Shown here: positions 51,006 through 59,535 of the stretch, piece by piece
Layout of the letters: every line of letters starts with the position of its first letter
Position numbering within the stretch: position 1 is the stretch's first letter
Assembly (NCBI RefSeq): GCF_004103715.1
Contig: NZ_CP035282.1
Coordinates: 620,001-684,000, forward strand
Length of the DNA: 64,000 bases
Origin: Acidilutibacter cellobiosedens
GTDB taxonomy: Bacteria > Bacillota > Clostridia > Tissierellales > Acidilutibacteraceae
Direction: 5' to 3'
The notes under the pieces: model-generated
Told to the model about the DNA's origin: nothing
Databases searched by the model: none
Seen by the model: only the letters and a program-made list of their open reading frames with translations
Program-made: the position numbers and the translations under genes

Positions 51006-52073
51006 ATGTTAGAAAAGTTAGCGAGTTTGGAAGAAAAATATAAAGGCTTATCGGAAAAGATAGTGGATCCTAAGATTATTGAAAATATAAATGAATGGCA
51101 GAAATTAGTTAAAGAGCATGCGGAGATTGAACCTGTTGTTGAAAAATATCAGCAGTATATGGATGTGGATAAGCAATTAGAAGAGAATAAAGAGATGTTG
51201 AAAGAAAAGTTAGAAGAAGATATGAAGGAATTAGTGAAAGAAGACATTGAAAAATTGGAAAGTCAAAAGAAGGAATTGGAAGAGGAATTAAAAACTCTTT
51301 TAATTCCAAAGGATCCCAATGCTCATAAAAATGTTATCGTGGAAATCAGGGCAGGAGCAGGAGGAGATGAAGCAGGACTTTTTGCAGGGGATCTTTTCAG
51401 AATGTATTGCAGATATGCCGAAAGAAAACGATGGAAGATTGAAATAATGAATTCTAACCAACAAGGAATAGGAGGATTCAAAGAAATTATATTTTCAATA
51501 AAGGGAAAGGGCGCTTACAGCAGATTGAAGTTTGAAAGCGGTGTTCATAGGGTTCAGAGAGTGCCGGAAACAGAAGCTAACGGGAGAATTCATACTTCTA
51601 CTGCAACCGTAGCGGTTCTTCCGGAAGCAGAGGATATCGATGTCGAAATCAATCCAATAGATATAAGAGTAGATGTATTTCGTTCTTCGGGAAATGGCGG
51701 CCAAAGTGTGAATACTACCGATTCTGCCGTAAGAATTACTCATATTCCTACAGGAATGGTGGTATCCTGTCAGGATGAAAAATCTCAGTTAAAGAATAGA
51801 GATAGAGCAATGAAGATACTTAAAGCGAGACTTTATGATAAATGTCTTAGGGAACAAAATGAGGAGATTGCTCAAACAAGAAAAAGTCAAGTTGGTTCCG
51901 GTGACAGAAGCGAAAGAATCAGAACTTACAACTTTCCTCAAGGAAGAGTTACAGACCATAGAATCAACATGACCATATATCAATTGGAATCTTTTTTAGA
52001 CGGGGATATTGACGAGATGATAGATGCTTTAATTACAAGTGACCAGGCAGAAAAGCTGAATAATTTGGATTAA
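51006..52073 (+). CDS. prfA: Peptide chain release factor 1
   Basis: A 355-residue RF1 that ends translation at UAA and UAG. The GGQ motif is at residues 231-233 ('[19 protein letters not shown]'), and the family length and long N-terminal coiled helices (about 50-90) are normal. TGGAGGTG precedes the ATG at 51006; an in-frame TTG at 50982 lies before this site and is rejected. The 3' end overlaps the convergent ZIP transporter gene by 4 bases. Confidence 0.97.
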   Translation: MLEKLASLEEKYKGLSEKIVDPKIIENINEWQKLVKEHAEIEPVVEKYQQYMDVDKQLEENKEMLKEKLEEDMKELVKEDIEKLESQKKELEEELKTLLIPKDPNAHKNVIVEIRAGAGGDEAGLFAGDLFRMYCRYAERKRWKIEIMNSNQQGIGGFKEIIFSIKGKGAYSRLKFESGVHRVQRVPETEANGRIHTSTATVAVLPEAEDIDVEINPIDIRVDVFRSSGNGGQSVNTTDSAVRITHIPTGMVVSCQDEKSQLKNRDRAMKILKARLYDKCLREQNEEIAQTRKSQVGSGDRSERIRTYNFPQGRVTDHRINMTIYQLESFLDGDIDEMIDALITSDQAEKLNNLD

Positions 52074-52777
52074 GGCAGCATCATGCCCAATAAGAAACCA
52101 ACGATGATACCCATAGTTGAAACCCTTCCTCCGTGTAGGGTTTTTCCTTGGGGTATGAATTCATCACAAACAATATAGAGCATGGCTCCTCCGGCAAAGG
52201 CAAGACATAGGGCGATAAACGAGTCAGATATAGTTCCGAAACATACTCCTAAGAAAGCGCCTATTCCTGTAGGAAAACCGGCAAGTATTGTTGATAGAAT
52301 AATTTTTTTATTGGAGGATTTGTTTATCTTAAGAGGTGTAGAAATAGCTATTCCCCCAGGGATATTATGTAAAAATATTGCAGTAGACAGATAAATTCCA
52401 AGCTCTTTGCTTGACATGAAACTTGAACCTATTGCAAGACCTTCCGGGATATTATGAACTGCCATGCTTATTCCTATTATAATACTTGATTTTATATAAG
52501 GATTATTTATATTGTGAGGAAGAAGATTTTCTATAAGTATTATAAAAATTACCCCCAACCCAACTCCTATTATTTCTATCCAGGTACCTCCAATAAGATA
52601 TGATTTAGGAAGAATTTGAAAAGCAATTAGGCTCAGCATAATTCCTCCTGTAAACCCTAAAAGAAAAGATAAGACACCTTTATTGTTTTTGATAAAAAGA
52701 GAAAGAACTCCTCCAAGACCGGTTCCTACTATTCCTACAAAAAATCCTAATAAAGTAATGAGATATAAATTTTCCAT
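52070..52777 (-). CDS. ZIP-family metal transporter
   Basis: A 235-residue membrane protein with eight spans. The metal path is marked by '[19 protein letters not shown]' (span IV) and '[17 protein letters not shown]' (span V), both with His and Glu/Gly in the ZIP order. Such carriers import zinc or other divalent metals. AGGAGGTTCTT precedes the ATG at 52777. The upstream region is made of the dispersed repeat, so its promoter would lie inside an inverted copy of that element. Confidence 0.9.
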   Translation of the reverse strand: MENLYLITLLGFFVGIVGTGLGGVLSLFIKNNKGVLSFLLGFTGGIMLSLIAFQILPKSYLIGGTWIEIIGVGLGVIFIILIENLLPHNINNPYIKSSIIIGISMAVHNIPEGLAIGSSFMSSKELGIYLSTAIFLHNIPGGIAISTPLKINKSSNKKIILSTILAGFPTGIGAFLGVCFGTISDSFIALCLAFAGGAMLYIVCDEFIPQGKTLHGGRVSTMGIIVGFLLGMMLP

Positions 52778-52794
52778 AAGAACCTCCTAACATT

Positions 52795-52874
52795 TTTATA
52801 ACCCATAGGAAAGTTATAGTATATATTAATAAAATTTGACCTTAAGTGGGTTTCTTTTATAAAAGCCTTTTTTC
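52795..52874 (-). repeat. Dispersed palindromic element, inverted copy 3
   Basis: Read on the minus strand: AAAAAAGGCTTTTATAAAAG, then AAACCCACTTAAGG, an AT-rich centre and TTTCCTATGGGTTATAAAAA. It faces the four direct copies downstream and so makes a large inverted arrangement between the ZIP and tsaC genes. Confidence 0.75.
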
Positions 52875-52915
52875 TATATAATACATATTCTTGAATTCTT
52901 CTATAAATACCAAAT

Positions 52916-53327
52916 TTATAAAAAAGGCTCTTATTGAAATTGATAAATTAATGAAGCCTTTTTTGAAACCCACTTAACGGAAAATATAGATTAAGGAGAA
53001 CATAATTTTCCTATGGGTTATAAAAAAGGCTCTTATTGAAATTGATAAATTAATGAAGCCTTTTTTGAAACCCACTTAACGGAAAATATAGATTAAGGAG
53101 AACATAATTTTCCTATGGGTTATAAAAAAGGCTCTTATTGAAATTGATAAATTAATGAAGCCTTTTTTGAAACCCACTTAACGGAAAATATAGATTAAGG
53201 AGAACATAATTTTCCTATGGGTTATAAAAAAGGCTCTTATTGAAATTGATAAATTAATGAAGCCTTTTTTGAAACCCACTTAACGGAAAATATAGATTAA
53301 GGAGAACATAATTTTCCTATAGGCTAT
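52916..53327 (+). repeat. Four tandem copies of a 102-bp palindromic element
   Basis: The GGCTC landmark recurs at 52926, 53028, 53130 and 53232, an exact 102-bp period. The first three copies look identical; the fourth differs only at its end (CTATAGGCTAT for CTATGGGTTAT). Each unit has module A, AAAAAAGGCT ... AGCCTTTTTT, a perfect 10-bp terminator-like stem, and module B, AACCCActtaacGGAAAAT ... ATTTTCCtaTGGGTT. Between them TTGAAA-N16-TATAGA resembles a promoter and AAGGAG follows. There are no spacers, so this is not CRISPR. The remaining DNA to 53495 is AT-rich without a clear gene. Confidence 0.92.
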
Positions 53328-53495
53328 AAAAAGCGGTAATTGGCGATAATATAAATTAAATATTACTTGTTTGATAATAGTAATTATAGATTTTTGTTGT
53401 GAATTAATTATGTCTTTTGAATTTGAGATGAAAATTATATGAATTTACGATATAATAAGTTATTAGAAAGGTATAATAAAAGGAAGGTTACAGAT

Positions 53496-54545
53496 ATGAT
53501 CGAAACGGAAATAGTTAAAGTTGATAAATTAAACCCGGATAGAAATATAATTGAAAGGGCCGGAAGAATAATCAGAAAGGGAGGTTTAGTAGCTTTTCCT
53601 ACGGAAACTGTATATGGCCTTGGAGGAAATGGACTTGATGACAGTGCTGCTGACAAAATTTTTGCGGCTAAAGGACGTCCCCAAGATAATCCGCTAATAC
53701 TTCATATTTCTTCCATGGAGGAGTTGTTTCCCTTGATAGAATTTGTTCCTCCGAATGCTGAAAAGCTGATGAAAAAATTTTGGCCGGGTCCTCTCACTCT
53801 TATATTTAAAAGGAGTAAAAAAATTTCAGATAAGATAACCGGAGGCTTATCTACTGTTGCCATTAGAATGCCAAACCACCCTGTGGCATCTATGCTTATA
53901 AAGGAATCGGCAGTTCCCATAGCAGCTCCCAGTGCTAATACTTCAGGAAGACCAAGCCCTACGGAAGCAAAACATGTAATAGAGGATCTCTCTGGGAAAA
54001 TAGACATGATTATAGATGGAGGGAGTACTGAAATAGGAGTTGAGTCTACAGTATTGGACATTTCCGGGGAAATACCGACAATTTTAAGACCCGGAGGAAT
54101 TACATGGGAGGATTTAATGACCATTTTTCCAAGGGTAGATTATGATCAAAGCATAATAAGGGATAATGAGAATATAGTGCCTAAATCACCGGGACAAAAA
54201 TATAAACATTATGCACCAAAAGCGGAAATGATAGTTTTCACCGGAAGAACTGAAGATATAGTTTCTAAAATTAACGAGTATAAAAATATGTATATTGATC
54301 AAGGGAAAAATGTAGGCATCATGGCAACATCGGAAACAGAAGAAAAATATTCAGGAAAAGTTATAACAGTCGGAAGCAGAAATAAAAAATCAACTATTGC
54401 TAAAAATTTGTTTAAAGCGTTAAGGGACTTTGATAATATCAAAGTGGATATAATATTAGCGGAAGGTGTAGATACGGAAGGGATAGGAAGGGCTATAATG
54501 AACAGAATGAAAAAAGCCTGCGGCGGAAGAATAGAAAGGGTATAG
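53496..54545 (+). CDS. tsaC: L-threonylcarbamoyladenylate synthase (Sua5/YwlC)
   Basis: A 349-residue long-form enzyme making threonylcarbamoyl-AMP for the tRNA t6A modification. The YrdC domain (about 10-200) has 'GGLVAFPTETVYGLGGNG' and 'AAKGRPQDNPLILHI'; 'APSANTSGRPSPTEA' and 'VESTVLDISG' follow; the C-terminal Sua5 domain starts near 230 after 'SPGQKYKHYAPKAEM'. AGGAAGG precedes the ATG at 53496; the earlier ATG at 53439 lacks a site. It begins the tsaC-ywlE-rpiB-upp cluster. Confidence 0.95.
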   Translation: MIETEIVKVDKLNPDRNIIERAGRIIRKGGLVAFPTETVYGLGGNGLDDSAADKIFAAKGRPQDNPLILHISSMEELFPLIEFVPPNAEKLMKKFWPGPLTLIFKRSKKISDKITGGLSTVAIRMPNHPVASMLIKESAVPIAAPSANTSGRPSPTEAKHVIEDLSGKIDMIIDGGSTEIGVESTVLDISGEIPTILRPGGITWEDLMTIFPRVDYDQSIIRDNENIVPKSPGQKYKHYAPKAEMIVFTGRTEDIVSKINEYKNMYIDQGKNVGIMATSETEEKYSGKVITVGSRNKKSTIAKNLFKALRDFDNIKVDIILAEGVDTEGIGRAIMNRMKKACGGRIERV

Positions 54546-54557
54546 AAGGTGATTTTG

Positions 54558-55016
54558 TTGAAGAATATATTATTCGTATGTACTGGAAACACATGCAGAA
54601 GTCCTATGGCAGACGGTTTATTTGAAAATATGATAGAAAATAATAAAGACAATTATTCTAATATATCTCATACTTCGGCAGGAATATATGTATTTGGAGG
54701 AGAAAGGCCAACGGATGAGGCAATAAAGGTTATGGCAGAAGAAGGAATAGATATTTCTCAATATAGATCAAAAGGATTGACAGAAAAGATGGTGGAAGAT
54801 GCAGATGTAGTCTTTGTGATGACAAAAAATCATAAGAATTATATGAGAAATTCTTATCCGAGTGCATCAGAGAAAATTTTTACTCTAAAAGAATATGCTT
54901 ATGGCAAGGAAGATGATATTATAGATCCCTTTGGAGAAGGAATGGAGGTTTACAGAAAGGTTAAAGAAGATATAAAAGATGCATTAGAAGAAATTCTACA
55001 AAAAATGAGAGGATAA
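54558..55016 (+). CDS. ywlE: Low-molecular-weight protein phosphatase (YwlE-like)
   Basis: A 152-residue phosphatase. The P-loop 'VCTGNTCRSPMA' has Cys8 and Arg14 (CX5R), and the general acid is in 'IIDPFGEG'. The Thr after the Gly-Asn in the P-loop (CTGNTCRS) is the feature linked to arginine-phosphatase activity in YwlE, so it may remove phosphate from protein arginines. AGAAGG favours the TTG at 54558 over the GTG at 54549. It starts 12 bp after tsaC. Confidence 0.88.
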   Translation: MKNILFVCTGNTCRSPMADGLFENMIENNKDNYSNISHTSAGIYVFGGERPTDEAIKVMAEEGIDISQYRSKGLTEKMVEDADVVFVMTKNHKNYMRNSYPSASEKIFTLKEYAYGKEDDIIDPFGEGMEVYRKVKEDIKDALEEILQKMRG

Positions 55017-55035
55017 AAGGAAAGGAGAATTTATC

Positions 55036-55485
55036 GTGAAAATCGGAATAGGAAGCGATCATGGAGGGTTTGAATTAAAGGAATATTTAAAGGAATATTT
55101 AAAAAAACAAAATATAGAGTATATTGATTATGGGACAAATTCTTTAGAATCTGTGGATTATCCGGATTTTGCTCTCAAAGTTGCCGAGGGAGTGGTAAAC
55201 GGAGAATGCAACAAAGGCATAGTCGTCTGTGGTACAGGCATAGGAGTATCAATTTCATGTAATAAAGTTCGTGGAATCAGATGTGCCCTTCTCAGTGACA
55301 CTTATTCTGCGAGGATGAGTGCGGAACATAATAATGCTAATGTAATAGCTTTGGGCGGCAGGGTCATAGGTAAGGATTTAGCTGTTGAAATAGTTTCCGC
55401 ATGGTTGAAATCAGAATTTTTAGGAGGAAGACACGAAAGAAGAATAAATAAAATTTCTGATATTGAGGCCAAGTATATGTTATAA
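55036..55485 (+). CDS. rpiB: Ribose-5-phosphate isomerase B
   Basis: A 149-residue isomerase of the RpiB/LacAB family interconverting ribulose and ribose 5-phosphates. 'IGIGSDHGGFELKEYL' and 'GIVVCGTGIGVSISCNKVRGIRCAL' (catalytic Cys) are diagnostic, along with 'EHNNANVIALGGRVIG'. GTG start after AAAGGAGAATTTATC. Standard position between the YwlE-type phosphatase and upp in Clostridia and Bacilli. Confidence 0.95.
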   Translation: MKIGIGSDHGGFELKEYLKEYLKKQNIEYIDYGTNSLESVDYPDFALKVAEGVVNGECNKGIVVCGTGIGVSISCNKVRGIRCALLSDTYSARMSAEHNNANVIALGGRVIGKDLAVEIVSAWLKSEFLGGRHERRINKISDIEAKYML

Positions 55486-56154
<669 letters not shown>

Positions 56155-56168
56155 AAATAGAATTTTAT

Positions 56169-56217
56169 AACAAAGGCTTCCTTAATATAAAAAATTAATA
56201 TTAAGGAAGCCTTTGTT
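56169..56217. terminator. Long palindromic terminator after upp (module A of the dispersed element)
   Basis: AACAAAGGCTTCCTTAATAT and ATATTAAGGAAGCCTTTGTT are perfect 20-bp complements. Together with the following GAAACCCATTTACC and TTTTCCCATAGGATAT to about 56252 it matches the two-module layout of the dispersed element, in a diverged form (copy 8 of all copies, direct). Confidence 0.75.
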
Positions 56218-56257
56218 GAAACCCATTTACCTGATTTTCCCATAGGATATAAGAATA

Positions 56258-56286
56258 TTGACTTTATTTGAAATTTAGTGTAAACT
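56258..56286 (+). promoter_or_regulatory. Promoter of the trpP T-box leader
   Basis: TTGACT at 56258-56263 and TAAACT at 56281-56286 with a 17-bp spacer, placed right before the T-box leader. Confidence 0.55.
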
Positions 56287-56294
56287 TATTTTAA

Positions 56295-56580
56295 TAAAAT
56301 ATTTTAAATTTGATGAATAGAAATAGTAAACGATAATTTCTGAATTATAGCGAGTCGGAGTCGGTGTAAGTCCGATATTTAGAGTTTTGTTGAATGGGTC
56401 TAGGAATTATGGGGCGAAGTATAGTAGCCTTAATCGGGGATTTCCCGTTATAGAAATAGGATATCGAGTATTATAACTCCGTATCTGTTAGAGTGAGATG
56501 AATATTATTCATCTAATGTGGGTGGTATCACGGAAATTAACCTTTCGTCCCTTTGTTATGGGGATGAAGGGTTTTTTTAT
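56295..56580 (+). promoter_or_regulatory. T-box riboswitch upstream of trpP, probable Trp specifier
   Basis: T-box core GTGGGTGGTATCACGG at 56518-56533 is followed by a terminator (AACCTTTCGTCCC ... GGGGATGAAGGGTTTTTTTA, 56539-56580). The stem III-like TTTCCCGTTATAGAAATAGG at 56441-56460 is identical to that of the cysE T-box. A candidate specifier TGG (Trp) is at 56395-56397 after TTGAA. Uncharged tRNA-Trp would allow read-through into the tryptophan transporter gene. Confidence 0.85.
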
Positions 56581-56668
56581 TTTAATTGGGAGGTGACAAG
56601 TATGTTGTGAACAGAAGATGAAATACACTGGCAAAATAAAAAAATAAAAACTAAGGAGAGAATTGATT

Positions 56669-57187
56669 ATGAATTTAAGAAAAAACATTTTAACAGCATT
56701 GCTTGTTGCCATTGGTTATGTCCTCCATCAGATTGTCCCGGGTACTATTGGAGGAATGAAGATGGATATGATGCTTGCAGTATTATTTGTGTCTTTGCTC
56801 ATAAACCCGAAATTTAAAAATGCGATTTTGACAGGTATATTGGGAGGAATTGTTACGGCTATGACTACAACTTTTCCGGGAGGACAGATACCCAGTATTA
56901 TTGAGAAGATAATTACTTGTATTGCAGTTTATTTAATGATTAAAGGAACGGAGAAAGTTTCTCACAAAAATATTAGAGCAGGGGTTATTGCTTTTGTGGG
57001 AACTATAATCAGCGGAACTATTTTTTTAGGCTCGGCTTCCTTTATGGCAGGACTTCCGGCCCCATTTGTATTACTGTTTACAAGTATTGTAATTCCTACA
57101 TCCATAACGAATATCTTTGTAACGCTGATAATATATAAAGTAGTTAAAATTGCAATAAAAGCTACGAGATTTAATGCGGCTGACTGA
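56669..57187 (+). CDS. trpP: Tryptophan transporter TrpP
   Basis: A 172-residue membrane protein with about five spans of the TrpP/YhaG family. Recognisable segments are 'GYVLHQIVPGTIGGMKMDMMLAVLFVSLLI' near the N-terminus and 'TTTFPGGQIPSIIEKI'. AAGGAG precedes the ATG at 56669; a TTG at 56663 is possible. The T-box with a UGG specifier strongly supports tryptophan as the substrate. Single gene with a terminator after it. Confidence 0.9.
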   Translation: MNLRKNILTALLVAIGYVLHQIVPGTIGGMKMDMMLAVLFVSLLINPKFKNAILTGILGGIVTAMTTTFPGGQIPSIIEKIITCIAVYLMIKGTEKVSHKNIRAGVIAFVGTIISGTIFLGSASFMAGLPAPFVLLFTSIVIPTSITNIFVTLIIYKVVKIAIKATRFNAAD

Positions 57188-57203
57188 ATAAAAGAGAATT
57201 AGG

Positions 57204-57260
57204 TTAAAGCATTATCGGAATTTGCTGAAAGCTGGTAATAACGATAATGCTTTAATTATT
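57204..57260 (+). terminator. Terminator after trpP
   Basis: TTAAAGCATTATCG and CGATAATGCTTTAA are a perfect 14-bp stem with a 24-base loop, followed by TTATT. Confidence 0.75.
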
Positions 57261-57331
57261 GTATTCATTGACTTATTGTAAAAACTAATATAAAATCGAA
57301 TAAGAAATAAAAAATTAAGGAGAGAAAAATA

Positions 57332-58384
57332 ATGGAGAAATATATAATATCTTTTTTTGTCGCAGCGGTTATTTCAATGTTTATGACGCCTATATCGAAG
57401 AAAATAGCCATAAAAGTCGGTGCTATAGATATTCCTAAAGATGAAAGAAGAATACATAAAAAGCCTATTCCTCTTTTGGGAGGGTTGGCTATTTATACAG
57501 CAACCATGATTTCAATTTTAATTTTTTTGCCTATGAATAAAAGCCTCTTATCAATAATTATAGGAGGAACTATAATATTTATTTCGGGGATTATTGATGA
57601 TAAAAAGAATTTAAGCGCTAAGACAAAATTGATTTTTCAACTGCTGGCAGCAGTAGTTTTAATATTGGGAGACGTAAAAATTGATTTTATTACAAATCCT
57701 TTTTCAAGGACCAGTACTCTTCTTTATTTAAAGGGGTTTTCCATACCTCTGACAATATTTTGGGTAGTAGGAATTACTAATACGTTAAATCTTATAGACG
57801 GATTGGATGGGCTGGCTGCCGGTGTTGCTATGATTGCCAGTTTGTCTCTGCTTATTGTTGCAAATAGATTTGGTTACATAGAAATTACGATTATATCTGC
57901 CATATTGGCCGGTTCCTGTTTGGGATTTCTTCCATACAATTTTAATCCTGCAAAGATATTTATGGGAGATACAGGAGCTTTATTTTTAGGATTTATGCTT
58001 TCCGTAGTTGCAATAGAAGGAGTAATGAAAAGCGTAGCCACTATAGCAATAGTTGTTCCCATAATTATATTGGGACTCCCGATATTCGATACAACCTTTG
58101 CTATATTTAGAAGACTTCTTAATGGAAGACCAATAATGGAAGCGGATAAAGGGCATCTTCATCACAGACTTCTTCAGAGAGGCCTTACTCAAAGGCAGAC
58201 CGTTCTTATTCTGTATCTTATAAGTGCAGTATTTGGGTTTGCAGCAGTTATTATTGCTAAGATCAATAGCAGGCAGGGAATAATAATTTCAGGAACGATA
58301 ATAATTTTAACCATATTATTAGCCAGAAGAATGGGACTTATTGATAAGAGCAAGAATAGCAGCGTTGACGATAAAAAAAGGTAG
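57332..58384 (+). CDS. tagO: Undecaprenyl-phosphate GlcNAc-1-phosphate transferase (TagO/WecA)
   Basis: A 350-residue membrane enzyme of the MraY/WecA family with about ten spans. It starts wall glycopolymers by adding GlcNAc-1-P to undecaprenyl phosphate. Motifs are 'PLLGGLAIY', 'NTLNLIDGLDGLAAG', 'FMGDTGALFLGF' and the His-rich 'DKGHLHHRLLQRG' typical of TagO/WecA rather than MraY. AAGGAG precedes the ATG. Paired with wecB downstream (11 bp), which supplies ManNAc; together they suggest teichoic-acid-like or S-layer-anchoring polymer synthesis. Confidence 0.93.
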   Translation: MEKYIISFFVAAVISMFMTPISKKIAIKVGAIDIPKDERRIHKKPIPLLGGLAIYTATMISILIFLPMNKSLLSIIIGGTIIFISGIIDDKKNLSAKTKLIFQLLAAVVLILGDVKIDFITNPFSRTSTLLYLKGFSIPLTIFWVVGITNTLNLIDGLDGLAAGVAMIASLSLLIVANRFGYIEITIISAILAGSCLGFLPYNFNPAKIFMGDTGALFLGFMLSVVAIEGVMKSVATIAIVVPIIILGLPIFDTTFAIFRRLLNGRPIMEADKGHLHHRLLQRGLTQRQTVLILYLISAVFGFAAVIIAKINSRQGIIISGTIIILTILLARRMGLIDKSKNSSVDDKKR

Positions 58385-58395
58385 GAGGGAAAAGT

Positions 58396-59517
58396 TTGAG
58401 TAAAATAAAGGTAATGACCATATTTGGGACAAGACCTGAAGCAATAAAAATGGCTCCCATAATAAAAGAGATGGAAAAAAGAAAAGAGATAGAAAGTATA
58501 ATATGCGTAACAGCTCAACACAGACAAATGTTGGATCAGGTGTTGAATTTATTTCAGATAAAACCTGATTATGATTTGAATATATTCCATAAAGGACAGA
58601 CTCTGACGGAAATAACTACAAGGGCCTTGGAAGGACTGGAGAAACTGATAATACAGGTTAAGCCCGATTTGGTATTGGTTCAAGGAGATACTACCACAGT
58701 TTTTGCCGGAGCATTGGCTGCTTTTTATCAGAGAGTCAAAGTAGGTCATGTGGAGGCTGGGCTTAGAAGTGGAGATATATATTCTCCCTATCCTGAAGAA
58801 GCAAATAGAAAACTTACAGGCATAATTGCCAATTATCATTTTGCGCCTACTGAAAGAAACAAGAAAAACCTTCTTAATGAGGGCTATGATGAAAAAAATA
58901 TATTTATCACGGGGAATACGGTAATAGATTCGTTGCTGCATGTAATTAGGGAAGATTATATTTTTCAGAATGAATTTTTAAATCATTTGGATTATAAAAA
59001 TATAAAGACAATACTTGTTACATGCCACAGAAGAGAAAATATCGGCAAACCCATGGAAAGTATATTTAGTGCTATTAAGGAAGTGGTAAAAAAGCATGAG
59101 GATGCAGAAGTGATTTTCCCTATTCATTTAAATCCTAAAGTGAGAAATATTGCCTATGAGGTATTTGATCAAATGAAGAGAGTTCATATAATCGAACCGT
59201 TAGATTATGAACCTTTTGTTAATTTGATGTTTAGAAGCTATATAGTTGTTACGGATTCCGGGGGGTTACAGGAAGAGGCGCCAAGTCTTGGGAAACCGGT
59301 TCTTGTAGTAAGAAAGGAAACTGAAAGACCTGAGGGTATAGAAGCCGGAACCGCAAAATTAGTCGGTACATGTAAAGATGATATATATAGGGAATTGAAT
59401 CTGCTTCTTACGGATAAAGGGGAATATAAAAAAATGGCTAATGCTGTTAATCCTTACGGAGACGGAAAAGCGTCCGAAAGGATAGTTAATATCATAATAA
59501 ATAAAATGGGGACTTAA
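58396..59517 (+). CDS. wecB: UDP-N-acetylglucosamine 2-epimerase (non-hydrolysing)
   Basis: A 373-residue GT-B-fold enzyme converting UDP-GlcNAc to UDP-ManNAc. Motifs: 'TIFGTRPEAIKMAPII', 'VQGDTTTVFAGALAAFYQRVKVGHVEAGLRSG', 'TCHRRENIGKP' and 'VVTDSGGLQEEAPSLGKPVLVVR'. TTG start after AGGAGGGAAAAG. Together with the TagO-like enzyme it makes the ManNAc-containing linkage unit of wall polymers; SLH proteins bind pyruvylated ManNAc polymers of this kind. Confidence 0.95.
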   Translation: MSKIKVMTIFGTRPEAIKMAPIIKEMEKRKEIESIICVTAQHRQMLDQVLNLFQIKPDYDLNIFHKGQTLTEITTRALEGLEKLIIQVKPDLVLVQGDTTTVFAGALAAFYQRVKVGHVEAGLRSGDIYSPYPEEANRKLTGIIANYHFAPTERNKKNLLNEGYDEKNIFITGNTVIDSLLHVIREDYIFQNEFLNHLDYKNIKTILVTCHRRENIGKPMESIFSAIKEVVKKHEDAEVIFPIHLNPKVRNIAYEVFDQMKRVHIIEPLDYEPFVNLMFRSYIVVTDSGGLQEEAPSLGKPVLVVRKETERPEGIEAGTAKLVGTCKDDIYRELNLLLTDKGEYKKMANAVNPYGDGKASERIVNIIINKMGT

Positions 59518-59535
59518 AGAGTAGAGGTGAATTTT

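Noticed and set aside
52916-53327. Tandem repeats considered as a CRISPR array
   Set aside because: Units are 102 bp, directly adjoining and without unique spacers; each contains two palindromes; no cas genes are near.
53439-53495. N-terminal extension of tsaC from an earlier ATG
   Set aside because: No ribosome site before 53439; AGGAAGG fits the ATG at 53496 and the family start.
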